DNA of 14,507 nt, from positions 1-14,507 of the forward strand of contig CAZAUQ010000053.1 in assembly GCA_964488495.1 (NCBI GenBank). The letters run 5' to 3'. The notes beneath the pieces are model-generated. The model was not told the origin of the DNA. It worked only from the letters and a program-made list of their open reading frames with translations, and ran no database searches. Positions 7,071 through 13,281 of the stretch are shown one piece after another. The stretch's first letter is position 1; each line of letters opens with the position of its first letter. This stretch comes from UBA1402 sp964488495. Lineage in GTDB: Bacteria > Bacteroidota > Bacteroidia > Bacteroidales > UBA1402. The translations under genes were made by a program, and so were the position numbers.

Positions 7071-8636
7071 TTAAGCAGGCTTTTGCCCTTGTTTGCGGCT
7101 TAATAAACTAACAAGGACAATCACCACTATTGATAAGGGCAGGGCAAATAAGATAGGATCGATCATTGGCCAGGGATGAGCCTCGATCAATACCGGCCGT
7201 CCGAAAATAGCCTGACACAGACCTATGGCTGTCGCCTCTTTTTGATGCAAAAATACAAGGGCAAACACACTGCCTCCGGCTCCGGCTACCATACTCCACA
7301 ACACAGCCTTGGTGCTTGTTTTTTTCCAATAGAGCATACAAAAATATGCAGGCAGGAACGTAGCTGCACACAGGCCCATAAAAATTGCTGTACCCCTTGC
7401 AATCACCCCTTCTTTAAGAGTATAGCAAATTACATAACTGATGAGTATGGAAATCAGGACGCCGATTTTTACCAGACGGGTAATACTACGGCGTTCCTTT
7501 TTGCGCAAAACGTCAGCGTAAATGTCAGAAGCGGCCGAAGTCCCCATAACATGAAACTGGGAACTGAGCGTTGACATGCTTGCCGATAAAATACACAGCA
7601 TAAAGAGGGCTGTAAACCAATTGGGCATAGACGCATTAATAAAGGCCGGAATGATTTTGTCAATGTCAGATATATATTCGGTAGCAACCTGTCCGTTGTG
7701 TTTCAAAAAATAGAGGTTAGACAAGGGTCCGGCGTGATAAACCACCCCCACTGTAATTAAAAGAAACAGGGAACCGACAAAAATACCCTGATTCAATTGC
7801 TTGCTGCTGCGTACCGTTAAAAAACGCACCACCAGTTGAGGTTGAGCCAGACAACCTATGCCCACGCCCAAAATGAGCGAAGTGACCAGGGTGTACCATT
7901 GAGGAGATCCCAATGCAGGCATTTTGGCCCAGCCCTGATGCCCCAGGGCAGTAAAATGTTCCGGCACCATGCCGTCAATGGAATCAAGAGCTCTGTTGGC
8001 TTCGGTAAAACCCATCCCCAGCGCTTTGTATAAGCCAAACAACATTATAAACATACATACAAACATAACCACAGCCTGAAAAGCCGAGGTATACATAACA
8101 CCTTTCATACCCCCGCTGATAACGTACAATGCGGTGATTAAAGTAAATATCAACAATGCTATGTTGTAGTTTATACTGAAGATCTGTTCTATAAACACGG
8201 CACCGCCTTTCATAACTACGGCAGCGTACAAAGGCATACCAAGAAGAATTACCGTAGCAGCAACGACTTGTATGGTTTTGGAATGGAAATAACCGCCCAG
8301 TAACTGAGGAAAAGTCTTAGCCTGTAGTTCTGCTCCTAGTTTGCGCGTTTTTTTGCCAAAAAAGATAAAGGCAATGATAACACCCATCAAGATGTTTAAA
8401 AGGCAAAGCCACTGAAGCCCCATACCATAAGCAGCCGAAACACCCCCAAAGCCCACAATGGCCGATGCAGAAATAAAAGTGGCTCCGTACGACAATGCCA
8501 TCACCGCCGAGCTCATATTACCACCGCCTATCATGTAATCGTTGGCATTTTTGGTGCTTTTATAGGCATACCAGCTAATGGCTGCCAAGGAAAAGAGATA
8601 GAGTAGAACGATTAATCCTAATACGAAATAATTCAT
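7071..8636 (-). CDS. Sodium:solute symporter (SSS family)
   Basis: A 521-residue inner-membrane transporter with about thirteen helices, the normal size for the family (PF00474). Diagnostic stretches are SYGATFISASAIVGFGG (49-65, helix 1 with sodium/substrate residues) and YVISGGMKGVMYTSAFQAVV (171-190, the SSF signature). A third is LSASMSTLSSQFHVMGTSAASDIY (350-373), carrying the serines of the Na2 site. It should couple sodium entry to uptake of an organic solute. The substrate is not readable from sequence, but the co-encoded acyl-CoA ligase suggests a carboxylate such as an aryl acid. It is the last gene of a four-gene operon, starting 10 bases after the small accessory peptide. The C-terminal tail is short and basic (SRKQGQKPA). 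Confidence 0.92.
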   Translation of the reverse strand: MNYFVLGLIVLLYLFSLAAISWYAYKSTKNANDYMIGGGNMSSAVMALSYGATFISASAIVGFGGVSAAYGMGLQWLCLLNILMGVIIAFIFFGKKTRKLGAELQAKTFPQLLGGYFHSKTIQVVAATVILLGMPLYAAVVMKGGAVFIEQIFSINYNIALLIFTLITALYVISGGMKGVMYTSAFQAVVMFVCMFIMLFGLYKALGMGFTEANRALDSIDGMVPEHFTALGHQGWAKMPALGSPQWYTLVTSLILGVGIGCLAQPQLVVRFLTVRSSKQLNQGIFVGSLFLLITVGVVYHAGPLSNLYFLKHNGQVATEYISDIDKIIPAFINASMPNWFTALFMLCILSASMSTLSSQFHVMGTSAASDIYADVLRKKERRSITRLVKIGVLISILISYVICYTLKEGVIARGTAIFMGLCAATFLPAYFCMLYWKKTSTKAVLWSMVAGAGGSVFALVFLHQKEATAIGLCQAIFGRPVLIEAHPWPMIDPILFALPLSIVVIVLVSLLSRKQGQKPA

Positions 8637-8646
8637 AATGCTTAGT

Positions 8647-8841
8647 TTAATTGTGACTAGACTTGTCAGCGGACTTAGTTGATTTCGATGCTTTTGATTT
8701 GAGGGCGTGGGCCTTCTGTTGAGAAGAAGAAGTTTCGTCGTCCTGATTCCAGTATTTTATTCCGTACCAGGCTCCAAAAACAAGACAAAGTATTTCCAGT
8801 AAATAGGCTAACCAAATGCCGGGGTCAGAGATTCCAAACAT
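8647..8841 (-). CDS. Symporter small accessory protein
   Basis: A 64-residue peptide. MFGISDPGIWLAYLLEILCLVFGAWYGIKYW gives one membrane helix (about residues 9-28) preceded by the G-(I)-x-DP-x-IWLAY motif and followed by YGI-x-W-N. The rest is a hydrophilic, Lys/Ser-rich cytoplasmic tail. This matches the small one-helix proteins encoded just upstream of SSS transporters in Bacteroidota and other anaerobes, annotated as symporter small accessory proteins. The position here, 10 bases before the symporter and 11 after the ACT gene, is exactly as expected. It probably assembles with, stabilises or modulates the transporter, but I know of no detailed mechanism. The tail beyond residue 36 is low-complexity and likely variable. 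Confidence 0.87.
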   Translation of the reverse strand: MFGISDPGIWLAYLLEILCLVFGAWYGIKYWNQDDETSSSQQKAHALKSKASKSTKSADKSSHN

Positions 8842-8852
8842 AACTATCAGAA

Positions 8853-9281
8853 TTAATTAAATTGTAACAATTCTTCTTCGGACAGACAATTCAGCTTATG
8901 TGCAGTTATCACTTCCATGGTTTTGGCGGTATCGCTGGTACGCAAAATCAGGATGCCTCTGTTGTCGAGATAAAAAGAATACATGTATTCAATATTGATG
9001 CCTGCCAGGGTAAAATACGAGATAGTCCCGGCTGCTGTACCTACAGTATTGACTAAAGAAATGGCAAAAACCTCGGTCAGGTTAACTGCCAGTCCCCGGC
9101 TCTTCAAGGCCAGATAAGCTTTGCGCGGTTCAGGAGTAATGACCCTGTATATGCCATATTCCACTGTATCGGAAACGGTAGATGCTATGATCTGCAGCTT
9201 TTCCGCTTTGATAATGTCCAGGATCTCGTTGAGAGAGCCCAGTTTGTTTTCTATGAAAATGGAAATCTGATGAATGGTCAT
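8853..9281 (-). CDS. Tandem ACT-domain regulatory protein
   Basis: A 142-residue protein with two ACT domains, about residues 3-70 (HQISIFIENKLGSLNEILDII) and 72-140 (FAISLVNTVGTAAGTISYF...INIEYMYSFYLDNRGILILR). ACT domains bind small ligands, usually amino acids, and pass the signal to a partner enzyme. Two-domain proteins of this type are commonly encoded next to phenylacetate-CoA ligases in anaerobes, often with indolepyruvate:ferredoxin oxidoreductase (iorAB), which is not seen here. I chose the ATG at 9281, which begins MTIHQISIF, the usual start of relatives, and lies 10 bases after the paaK stop. An upstream in-frame Met at 9335 would overlap paaK by 44 bases and add residues that do not look like ACT sequence. 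Likely role: feedback sensor of aromatic amino acids for PaaK. Confidence 0.88.
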   Translation of the reverse strand: MTIHQISIFIENKLGSLNEILDIIKAEKLQIIASTVSDTVEYGIYRVITPEPRKAYLALKSRGLAVNLTEVFAISLVNTVGTAAGTISYFTLAGINIEYMYSFYLDNRGILILRTSDTAKTMEVITAHKLNCLSEEELLQFN

Positions 9282-9291
9282 GGTATATGGA

Positions 9292-10584
9292 TTAATGGTT
9301 ACGCAAATCATTGACACGAACAGCCTTGCCTTCACTTTTGGGCAGGCTGTCTTTTTTGACCAGCTTCACTTTGGGAGTCACCAGCAGTTCGTCCTTGAGT
9401 TGCCGGGTAATTTCCCTGGTAAGCCATTGCAGTTTGGCGTAGTCGTCGGTAAACAATTCTTCGAGTTCTACTTCGACACTCATTTCGTCGTTGTTGTTGA
9501 CGGTATTGAGCACTATAAGATAATTACTGCTTAACTCTTTAAATTTCATCAAAATAGTTTCCACCTGGATGGGGAAAATATTGACTCCTTTCAGAATAAT
9601 CATGTCGTCACTCCGGCCTTTCATACGATCCAAACGCACATGATTACGGCCACAGGGGCATTTCCCGGGCAGGATACGCGTAAGGTCGCGGGTGCGGTAA
9701 CGCAGCAGAGGCATGGCTTCTCTGTTGATGGTGGTCAGCACCATTTCTCCCATTTCACCTTCCGCTACCGGTTCGAGTGTGTCAGGATTGATGATTTCTA
9801 CAATGTAGTAATCTTCCCAAATATGCATACCGTTTTGCTCCGGACATTCAAAAGCAACTCCGGGACCGCACATTTCTGACATTCCGAAGCTGTTGTAGGC
9901 TTTGACGCACAGCATTTCTTCTATACGTTTACGCTGGGCTTCAGAATGAGGTTCGGCTCCGATGAGTAAGGTGCGTAATTTGGTATCGCGCGGATCGATG
10001 CCTTGTTGAAGCATTACTTCGTACAGACGGCTGGCGTAACTTGGTATGGCGTGTAGGGCAGTCGTTCCGAAATCGGTAATGAATTTAATCTGCCTCAGGG
10101 TATTACCTGCAGCAGCGGGTACGGTGAGCATTCCCAGACGTTCTGCTCCGTATTGAAATCCCAGGCCTCCGGTAAACATACCATAACCTGATGAATTCTG
10201 AAAGACATCTGATTTTCGCAGACCGACCATGTAAAGGCATCTCGCCACAGCTTCTGCCCATTGGTCCAAATCGCGTTGAGTATGCAATACGACCGTGGGA
10301 TTTCCTGTGGTACCGCTGGAGGAATGCAAGCGCACAGTCTGCTCCAGAGGCACTGCCGACATACCGAAGGGATAATTATCCCTCAAATCGGCTTTGGTAG
10401 TAAAAGGAATTTTCTTCAGATCGTCCAAGGTTTTTATATCCTCGGGCCTGAGTTTATATTCAGCAAAACGTTTACGGTAAAATTGGGAATTCAGGCAATG
10501 ATTTAACGTTTTTCTGAGCCTTTCCATCTGTAATTTTTCAATTCCGTTCCGGCTCAGTGTTTCCAGGTCTGCATGCAAATACAT
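9292..10584 (-). CDS. paaK: Phenylacetate-CoA ligase family protein
   Basis: A 430-residue adenylate-forming enzyme, close to the usual PaaK size (about 430-440). It joins an aryl-acetic acid to CoA using ATP, giving AMP and pyrophosphate; the reverse direction may serve anaerobes fermenting aromatic amino acids. Motifs are the P-loop LHSSSGTTGNPTVV (86-99), NSFGMSEMCGPG (231-242), YRTRDLTRI (296-304), and CPCGRNHVRLDRMKGRSDDM (309-328). The last includes the hinge and the CxCG pair typical of the family. GVNIFPIQVE (333-342) and a C-terminal LPKSEGKAVRVND with the probable catalytic Lys420 follow. It is the first gene of the operon, with a TAnnTTTG element 31 bases upstream of the start. The true substrate may be phenylacetate, indoleacetate or a related acid. 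Confidence 0.92.
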   Translation of the reverse strand: MYLHADLETLSRNGIEKLQMERLRKTLNHCLNSQFYRKRFAEYKLRPEDIKTLDDLKKIPFTTKADLRDNYPFGMSAVPLEQTVRLHSSSGTTGNPTVVLHTQRDLDQWAEAVARCLYMVGLRKSDVFQNSSGYGMFTGGLGFQYGAERLGMLTVPAAAGNTLRQIKFITDFGTTALHAIPSYASRLYEVMLQQGIDPRDTKLRTLLIGAEPHSEAQRKRIEEMLCVKAYNSFGMSEMCGPGVAFECPEQNGMHIWEDYYIVEIINPDTLEPVAEGEMGEMVLTTINREAMPLLRYRTRDLTRILPGKCPCGRNHVRLDRMKGRSDDMIILKGVNIFPIQVETILMKFKELSSNYLIVLNTVNNNDEMSVEVELEELFTDDYAKLQWLTREITRQLKDELLVTPKVKLVKKDSLPKSEGKAVRVNDLRNH

Positions 10585-10615
10585 CTTTTATACGGGTTTT
10601 TATGACAAAAATGTG

Positions 10616-10623
10616 CAAATGTA
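10616..10623 (-). promoter_or_regulatory. -7 element TACATTTG upstream of paaK operon
   Basis: On the minus strand TACATTTG fits TAnnTTTG, predicting a start near 10610 and a leader of about 26 bases. No clear TTTG lies 19-21 bases further upstream, so the -33 box is weak or absent. It is divergent from the promoter at 10668. Confidence 0.62.
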
Positions 10624-10667
10624 ATAAATAATCTGTTTTATGCTTCCTCAGGGACTGTAAAGATTTC

Positions 10668-10675
10668 TATCTTTG
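10668..10675 (+). promoter_or_regulatory. -7 element TATCTTTG upstream of pseudouridine synthase gene
   Basis: TATCTTTG exactly fits TAnnTTTG and lies 16 bases before the ATG at 10692, so the transcript would have a leader of only about ten bases. The -33 region (TTTTATG around 10636-10642) is a poor match. Confidence 0.65.
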
Positions 10676-10691
10676 CATCAAAATCAAGAAT

Positions 10692-11648
10692 ATGGACAAA
10701 AACGGGCGTTCTCTGCCCAAAAAACAAAAGATCAGTACTATTCCGGTCGCTGAAGAATCGACCTTGTTGAACTTTCTTATAGATAAACTTAAAGACCAAT
10801 CCCGCAACAGCATCAAATCGCTGCTGGCTCATCAACAAATATTGGTCAACCAACAGGTAATCCGTCAGTTCGACCATCTGCTCAAAACAGGGGACCAGGT
10901 CAACATTCTGTGGACCAAAGGCAAAATAAGCCTGAGTCACCCAAAACTTAAAATCCTGTTCGAAGACAAGCATCTGATTGTTGTGGAAAAAGCCGCCGGA
11001 CTTCTGTCGATTGGTACGGCTAAAGAACGCAGCAAAACAGCTTACTCTATTCTGAGTGACTATGTAAAAAAACAACATCCCGGCAATAAAATATTTGTGG
11101 TGCATCGCCTGGACAGGGAAACATCGGGTATTATGCTTTTTGCCAAAGATCAGGACATTCAGTCTTTGATGCAAACCAACTGGCGCTTTGCCGTTAATCA
11201 GCGCAAGTACGCAGGGGTTCTGGAAGGAACGCCTCAAACCGGCGATGGAAGCGGGCAGGGGACAGTCAGTTCCTATTTGTGGGAAAGCAAAGCCTTGATC
11301 GTTTATGCCAGCCCTAATCCCGAAGACGGGCTTAAAGCCGTGACCCATTATAAAATTCTTAAAAGCAGCGAACATTACAGTTTAGCCGAATTCCGGCTCG
11401 ATACCGGCCGAAAAAATCAAATCAGGGTACAAATGAACAGCATTGGCTACCCCATTGCCGGCGATTTGAAATACGGAGGACATGTCAGCCCCATCAAACG
11501 CATGGCTCTGCACGCCTGTGTCTTAGCTTTTACCCACCCCGTCAGCGGAGAACAAATGCTTTTCGAAAGCGAGATTCCCAAGGAGTTTTATCGGCTGCTG
11601 GAACTTGATTCCAAACCGGACAGAAGCACATCGGCCAGTCCAAAATAA
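10692..11648 (+). CDS. RluA/RluD-family RNA pseudouridine synthase
   Basis: A 318-residue enzyme that isomerises specific uridines in rRNA or tRNA to pseudouridine. Residues 15-80 form an S4-like RNA-binding domain (LLNFLIDKL...SRNSIKSLLAHQQILVNQQVIRQFDHLLKTGDQV). The catalytic domain starts with ILFEDKHLIVVEKAAGLLSI (88-107) and has HRLDRETSGIMLF (138-150), where Asp141 is the catalytic aspartate. Later motifs are RKYAGVLEG, FRLDTGRKNQIRVQM and HPVSGEQMLFES. Fold and length fit RluD/RluC-type enzymes, but the exact target site cannot be assigned. It is a single gene with its own promoter and a strong terminator 24 bases after the stop. It is divergent from paaK and unrelated to it in function. 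Confidence 0.92.
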   Translation: MDKNGRSLPKKQKISTIPVAEESTLLNFLIDKLKDQSRNSIKSLLAHQQILVNQQVIRQFDHLLKTGDQVNILWTKGKISLSHPKLKILFEDKHLIVVEKAAGLLSIGTAKERSKTAYSILSDYVKKQHPGNKIFVVHRLDRETSGIMLFAKDQDIQSLMQTNWRFAVNQRKYAGVLEGTPQTGDGSGQGTVSSYLWESKALIVYASPNPEDGLKAVTHYKILKSSEHYSLAEFRLDTGRKNQIRVQMNSIGYPIAGDLKYGGHVSPIKRMALHACVLAFTHPVSGEQMLFESEIPKEFYRLLELDSKPDRSTSASPK

Positions 11649-11671
11649 AAAAATCGGCCTGTCCACTACAA

Positions 11672-11716
11672 AAAAAAGGGTGTTTCAACGTTTTCACATT
11701 TGAAACACCCTTTTTT
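11672..11716. terminator. Strong bidirectional terminator
   Basis: A 17-bp perfect stem, AAAAAAGGGTGTTTCAA (11672-11688) with TTGAAACACCCTTTTTT (11700-11716), around an 11-base loop. It ends the pseudouridine synthase transcript on the plus strand. On the minus strand it ends the tRNA-Leu transcript; its outermost base pair uses the last A of the tRNA's encoded CCA. Confidence 0.95.
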
Positions 11717-11802
11717 GGTGCCCAGAACAGGACTCGAACCTGCACAGCCTTGCGGCCACTAGTCCCTGAAACTAGCGTGTCTACCAATTTCACCATCTGG
11801 GC
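11716..11802 (-). tRNA. tRNA-Leu (CAG)
   Basis: Acceptor arms GCCCAGA/TCTGGGC, D arm with AATTGGTAGAC, anticodon stem CTAGT/ACTAG with loop TTCAGGG (anticodon CAG at 11766-11768), a long class II variable arm (GGCC-GCAA-GGCT) and T loop TTCGAGT. Discriminator A is followed by an encoded CCA (11716-11718), unlike its two neighbours. The anticodon reads CUG codons. Confidence 0.96.
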
Positions 11803-11821
11803 AAGATGATGCAGTAAAAGG

Positions 11822-11905
11822 TACCCAGGATGAGACTCGAACTCACACGAGCGAACGCCCACTACCCCCTCAAAGTAGCGTGTCTACCAATTCCACCACC
11901 TGGGT
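11822..11905 (-). tRNA. tRNA-Leu (GAG)
   Basis: Acceptor arms ACCCAGG/CCTGGGT, D arm GGAATTGGTAGAC, anticodon stem CTACT/GGTAG with loop TTGAGGG (anticodon GAG at 11869-11871), a long variable arm and T loop TTCGAGT. Discriminator A is followed by CCT, so CCA is not fully encoded. Only 19 bases separate it from tRNA-Leu (CAG), so the two are probably one transcript. It reads CUU/CUC codons. Confidence 0.96.
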
Positions 11906-11921
11906 TCGTATTCTCTTTTTA

Positions 11922-11950
11922 GGGAAGAGCCGGATACCTGAAGTCTTCCC
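11922..11950. repeat. Inverted repeat between tRNA genes
   Basis: GGGAAGA (11922-11928) pairs with TCTTCCC (11944-11950). The stem can extend by five A-T pairs past a bulged base. T residues precede and A residues follow on both strands, so it lacks a terminator tail. It may be structural or processing-related, or chance. Confidence 0.5.
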
Positions 11951-11957
11951 AAAAATA
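11950..11957 (-). promoter_or_regulatory. Possible -7 element TATTTTTG for the tRNA-Leu pair
   Basis: TATTTTTG on the minus strand fits TAnnTTTG and would start transcription near 11943, about 38 bases before the tRNA-Leu (GAG) gene. No good -33 box is visible. The same T run serves as the tail of the preceding terminator, so the match could be incidental. Confidence 0.4.
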
Positions 11958-11976
11958 ATAGCGACCGCTGTCGCTA
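11951..11976 (-). terminator. Terminator after tRNA-Gly
   Basis: On the minus strand TAGCGAC-AGCG-GTCGCTA forms a 7-bp GC-rich stem with a four-base loop, followed by TTATTTTT. It begins seven bases after the tRNA-Gly 3' end, so tRNA-Gly is probably a separate transcription unit from the tRNA-Leu pair. Confidence 0.75.
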
Positions 11977-11982
11977 AATTAG

Positions 11983-12055
11983 AGCGAAAAACGGGACTCG
12001 AACCCGCGACCCTAACCTTGGCAAGGTTATGCTCTACCAACTGAGCTATTTTCGC
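11983..12055 (-). tRNA. tRNA-Gly (GCC)
   Basis: A 73-base cloverleaf: acceptor GCGAAAA/TTTTCGC, D arm AGCTCAGTTGGTAGAGC, anticodon stem TAACC/GGTTA with loop TTGCCAA (anticodon GCC at 12020-12022), T arm GCGGG-TTCGAGT-CCCGT, and discriminator T as usual for Gly. CCA is not encoded (CTA follows). It reads GGU/GGC codons. Confidence 0.97.
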
Positions 12056-12065
12056 AATTGCGCAG

Positions 12066-12096
12066 CAAAAGTACTATCTTTTTTGTATTCGGCAAA
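12066..12096 (-). promoter_or_regulatory. Full-consensus Bacteroidota promoter for tRNA-Gly
   Basis: On the minus strand TTTG (12093-12096) is followed after 19 bases by TACTTTTG (12066-12073), a full match to TTTG-N19-21-TAnnTTTG. Transcription would begin near 12059, only a few bases before the tRNA. This is the best promoter in the window and a good sign of phylum. Confidence 0.82.
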
Positions 12097-12126
12097 TACT
12101 TCAGGAGATTTTTTTGATTTTTTCTT

Positions 12127-13275
12127 TTAATCCATTCTGTGCTTGTAATCGGAATAATTATATTCCCGCCAAATATCAAGCGTTTGGTCTTTGCGTAAAA
12201 AACAAAGAGCAGGGTGAGCAACTCCGTTGAAAGTATGCGTTTTTACTACCGTGTAATGGATCATGTCTTCGAAAATCAGGCTGTCACCTGCCTGGAGAGG
12301 ATGGGGGAAAGTCCAGAAACCCAAACTGTCTCCGGCCAGGCAACTGTTACCACCCAGATTATATTTATAGGGATACAGTTCTTCGTCTGGTTTGCCGGCT
12401 CCTCTGATCAGCGGCTTATAAGGCATTTCCAGACAATCGGGCATATGACAGGCAAAGGAAACATTCAACATGGCCGTATCAACTCCATGATTACTAACCA
12501 CATCAATCACCTTGGCATATAAAAAACCTGTTTGCCATACAAAGGCACTGCCGGGTTCCAAAATGAGATGCAAATGCGGGTATCTTGACTTAAAATTCCT
12601 GAGGACTTCGATCAAATGGGCAGTATTGTAGTCTTTACGGGTAATCAGATGTCCGCCGCCCATATTCAGCCAGCGAATTTGTCCGAATAAATGACCAAAC
12701 TTGTCTTCTACTGCACGGAGTGTTCTTTCCAGGGCGTAAGAATCCGATTCACACAGGCTGTGAAAATGCAGCCCTTCCACACCCGGAGGAAGTCCCTCTT
12801 TGAGCCTTGAGGCTGGTATACCGAGGCGGCCTCCGGGACGGGACGGATTGTACAAATCGGTTTCCACTTCGGAATATTCAGGATTGATTCGTAGGCCACA
12901 GGAAATGGAGTGATTGTTGCTGGCTTTAACCTGAGGATAATACAACTCAAACTGCGATAGAGAGTTGAAAGTGATTTGTTTACTGTATTGCAACACTTTG
13001 GGAAGATCTTGTGGGGTAACAGCCGGCAAATAACTGTGAGTCAGCTTCCCCATTTCTTCGAAAGCAAGCCGGGCTTCGTTCAAAGAACTTGATGTAGTGC
13101 CGGTAAAGCCGTATTCTTTGAACAAGGGAAAAGCTTTCCACATAGCAAAGGCTTTGAAAGCCAACAATATTTCCACTCCGGCTTTATCCCGGACATCTGC
13201 GATTTTTTCGAGGTTCTTTCTCAACAAGGCTTCTTCAAGCACGTAAGCAGGGCAGGGGCATTGACTCAGATCCAT
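12127..13275 (-). CDS. nspC: Carboxynorspermidine decarboxylase
   Basis: A 382-residue PLP enzyme of the alanine racemase-fold (fold III) decarboxylases, normal NspC length. It removes CO2 from carboxynorspermidine or carboxyspermidine to give norspermidine or spermidine, the last step of the alternative polyamine pathway. Seen in the sequence: ALLAF-type strand with LLAFKAFAMW (37-46; Lys41 is the PLP lysine), PGGRLGIP (147-154), GLHFHSLCESD (168-178), NMGGGHLITRKDY (204-216; phosphate binding), EPGSAFVWQTG (240-250) and NSCLAGD (310-316) with the active-site Cys312. The partner carboxy(nor)spermidine dehydrogenase is not in the window. The ATG lies 6 bases after the helicase stop, so the two genes are probably co-transcribed. 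No hairpin terminator is visible after its TAA, only a T-rich/A-rich stretch. Confidence 0.95.
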   Translation of the reverse strand: MDLSQCPCPAYVLEEALLRKNLEKIADVRDKAGVEILLAFKAFAMWKAFPLFKEYGFTGTTSSSLNEARLAFEEMGKLTHSYLPAVTPQDLPKVLQYSKQITFNSLSQFELYYPQVKASNNHSISCGLRINPEYSEVETDLYNPSRPGGRLGIPASRLKEGLPPGVEGLHFHSLCESDSYALERTLRAVEDKFGHLFGQIRWLNMGGGHLITRKDYNTAHLIEVLRNFKSRYPHLHLILEPGSAFVWQTGFLYAKVIDVVSNHGVDTAMLNVSFACHMPDCLEMPYKPLIRGAGKPDEELYPYKYNLGGNSCLAGDSLGFWTFPHPLQAGDSLIFEDMIHYTVVKTHTFNGVAHPALCFLRKDQTLDIWREYNYSDYKHRMD

Positions 13276-13281
13276 CTTGGT

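Noticed and set aside
9282..9335. Upstream Met codons as start of the ACT protein
   Set aside because: They lie largely within the paaK coding end, and residues before MTIHQIS do not fit the ACT fold; the inner ATG has the 10-base gap seen elsewhere in the operon.
10638..11375. 245-residue open frame on the minus strand opposite the pseudouridine synthase gene
   Set aside because: It is antisense to a clear catalytic domain and shows a Phe/Gln-rich shadow composition with no motif.
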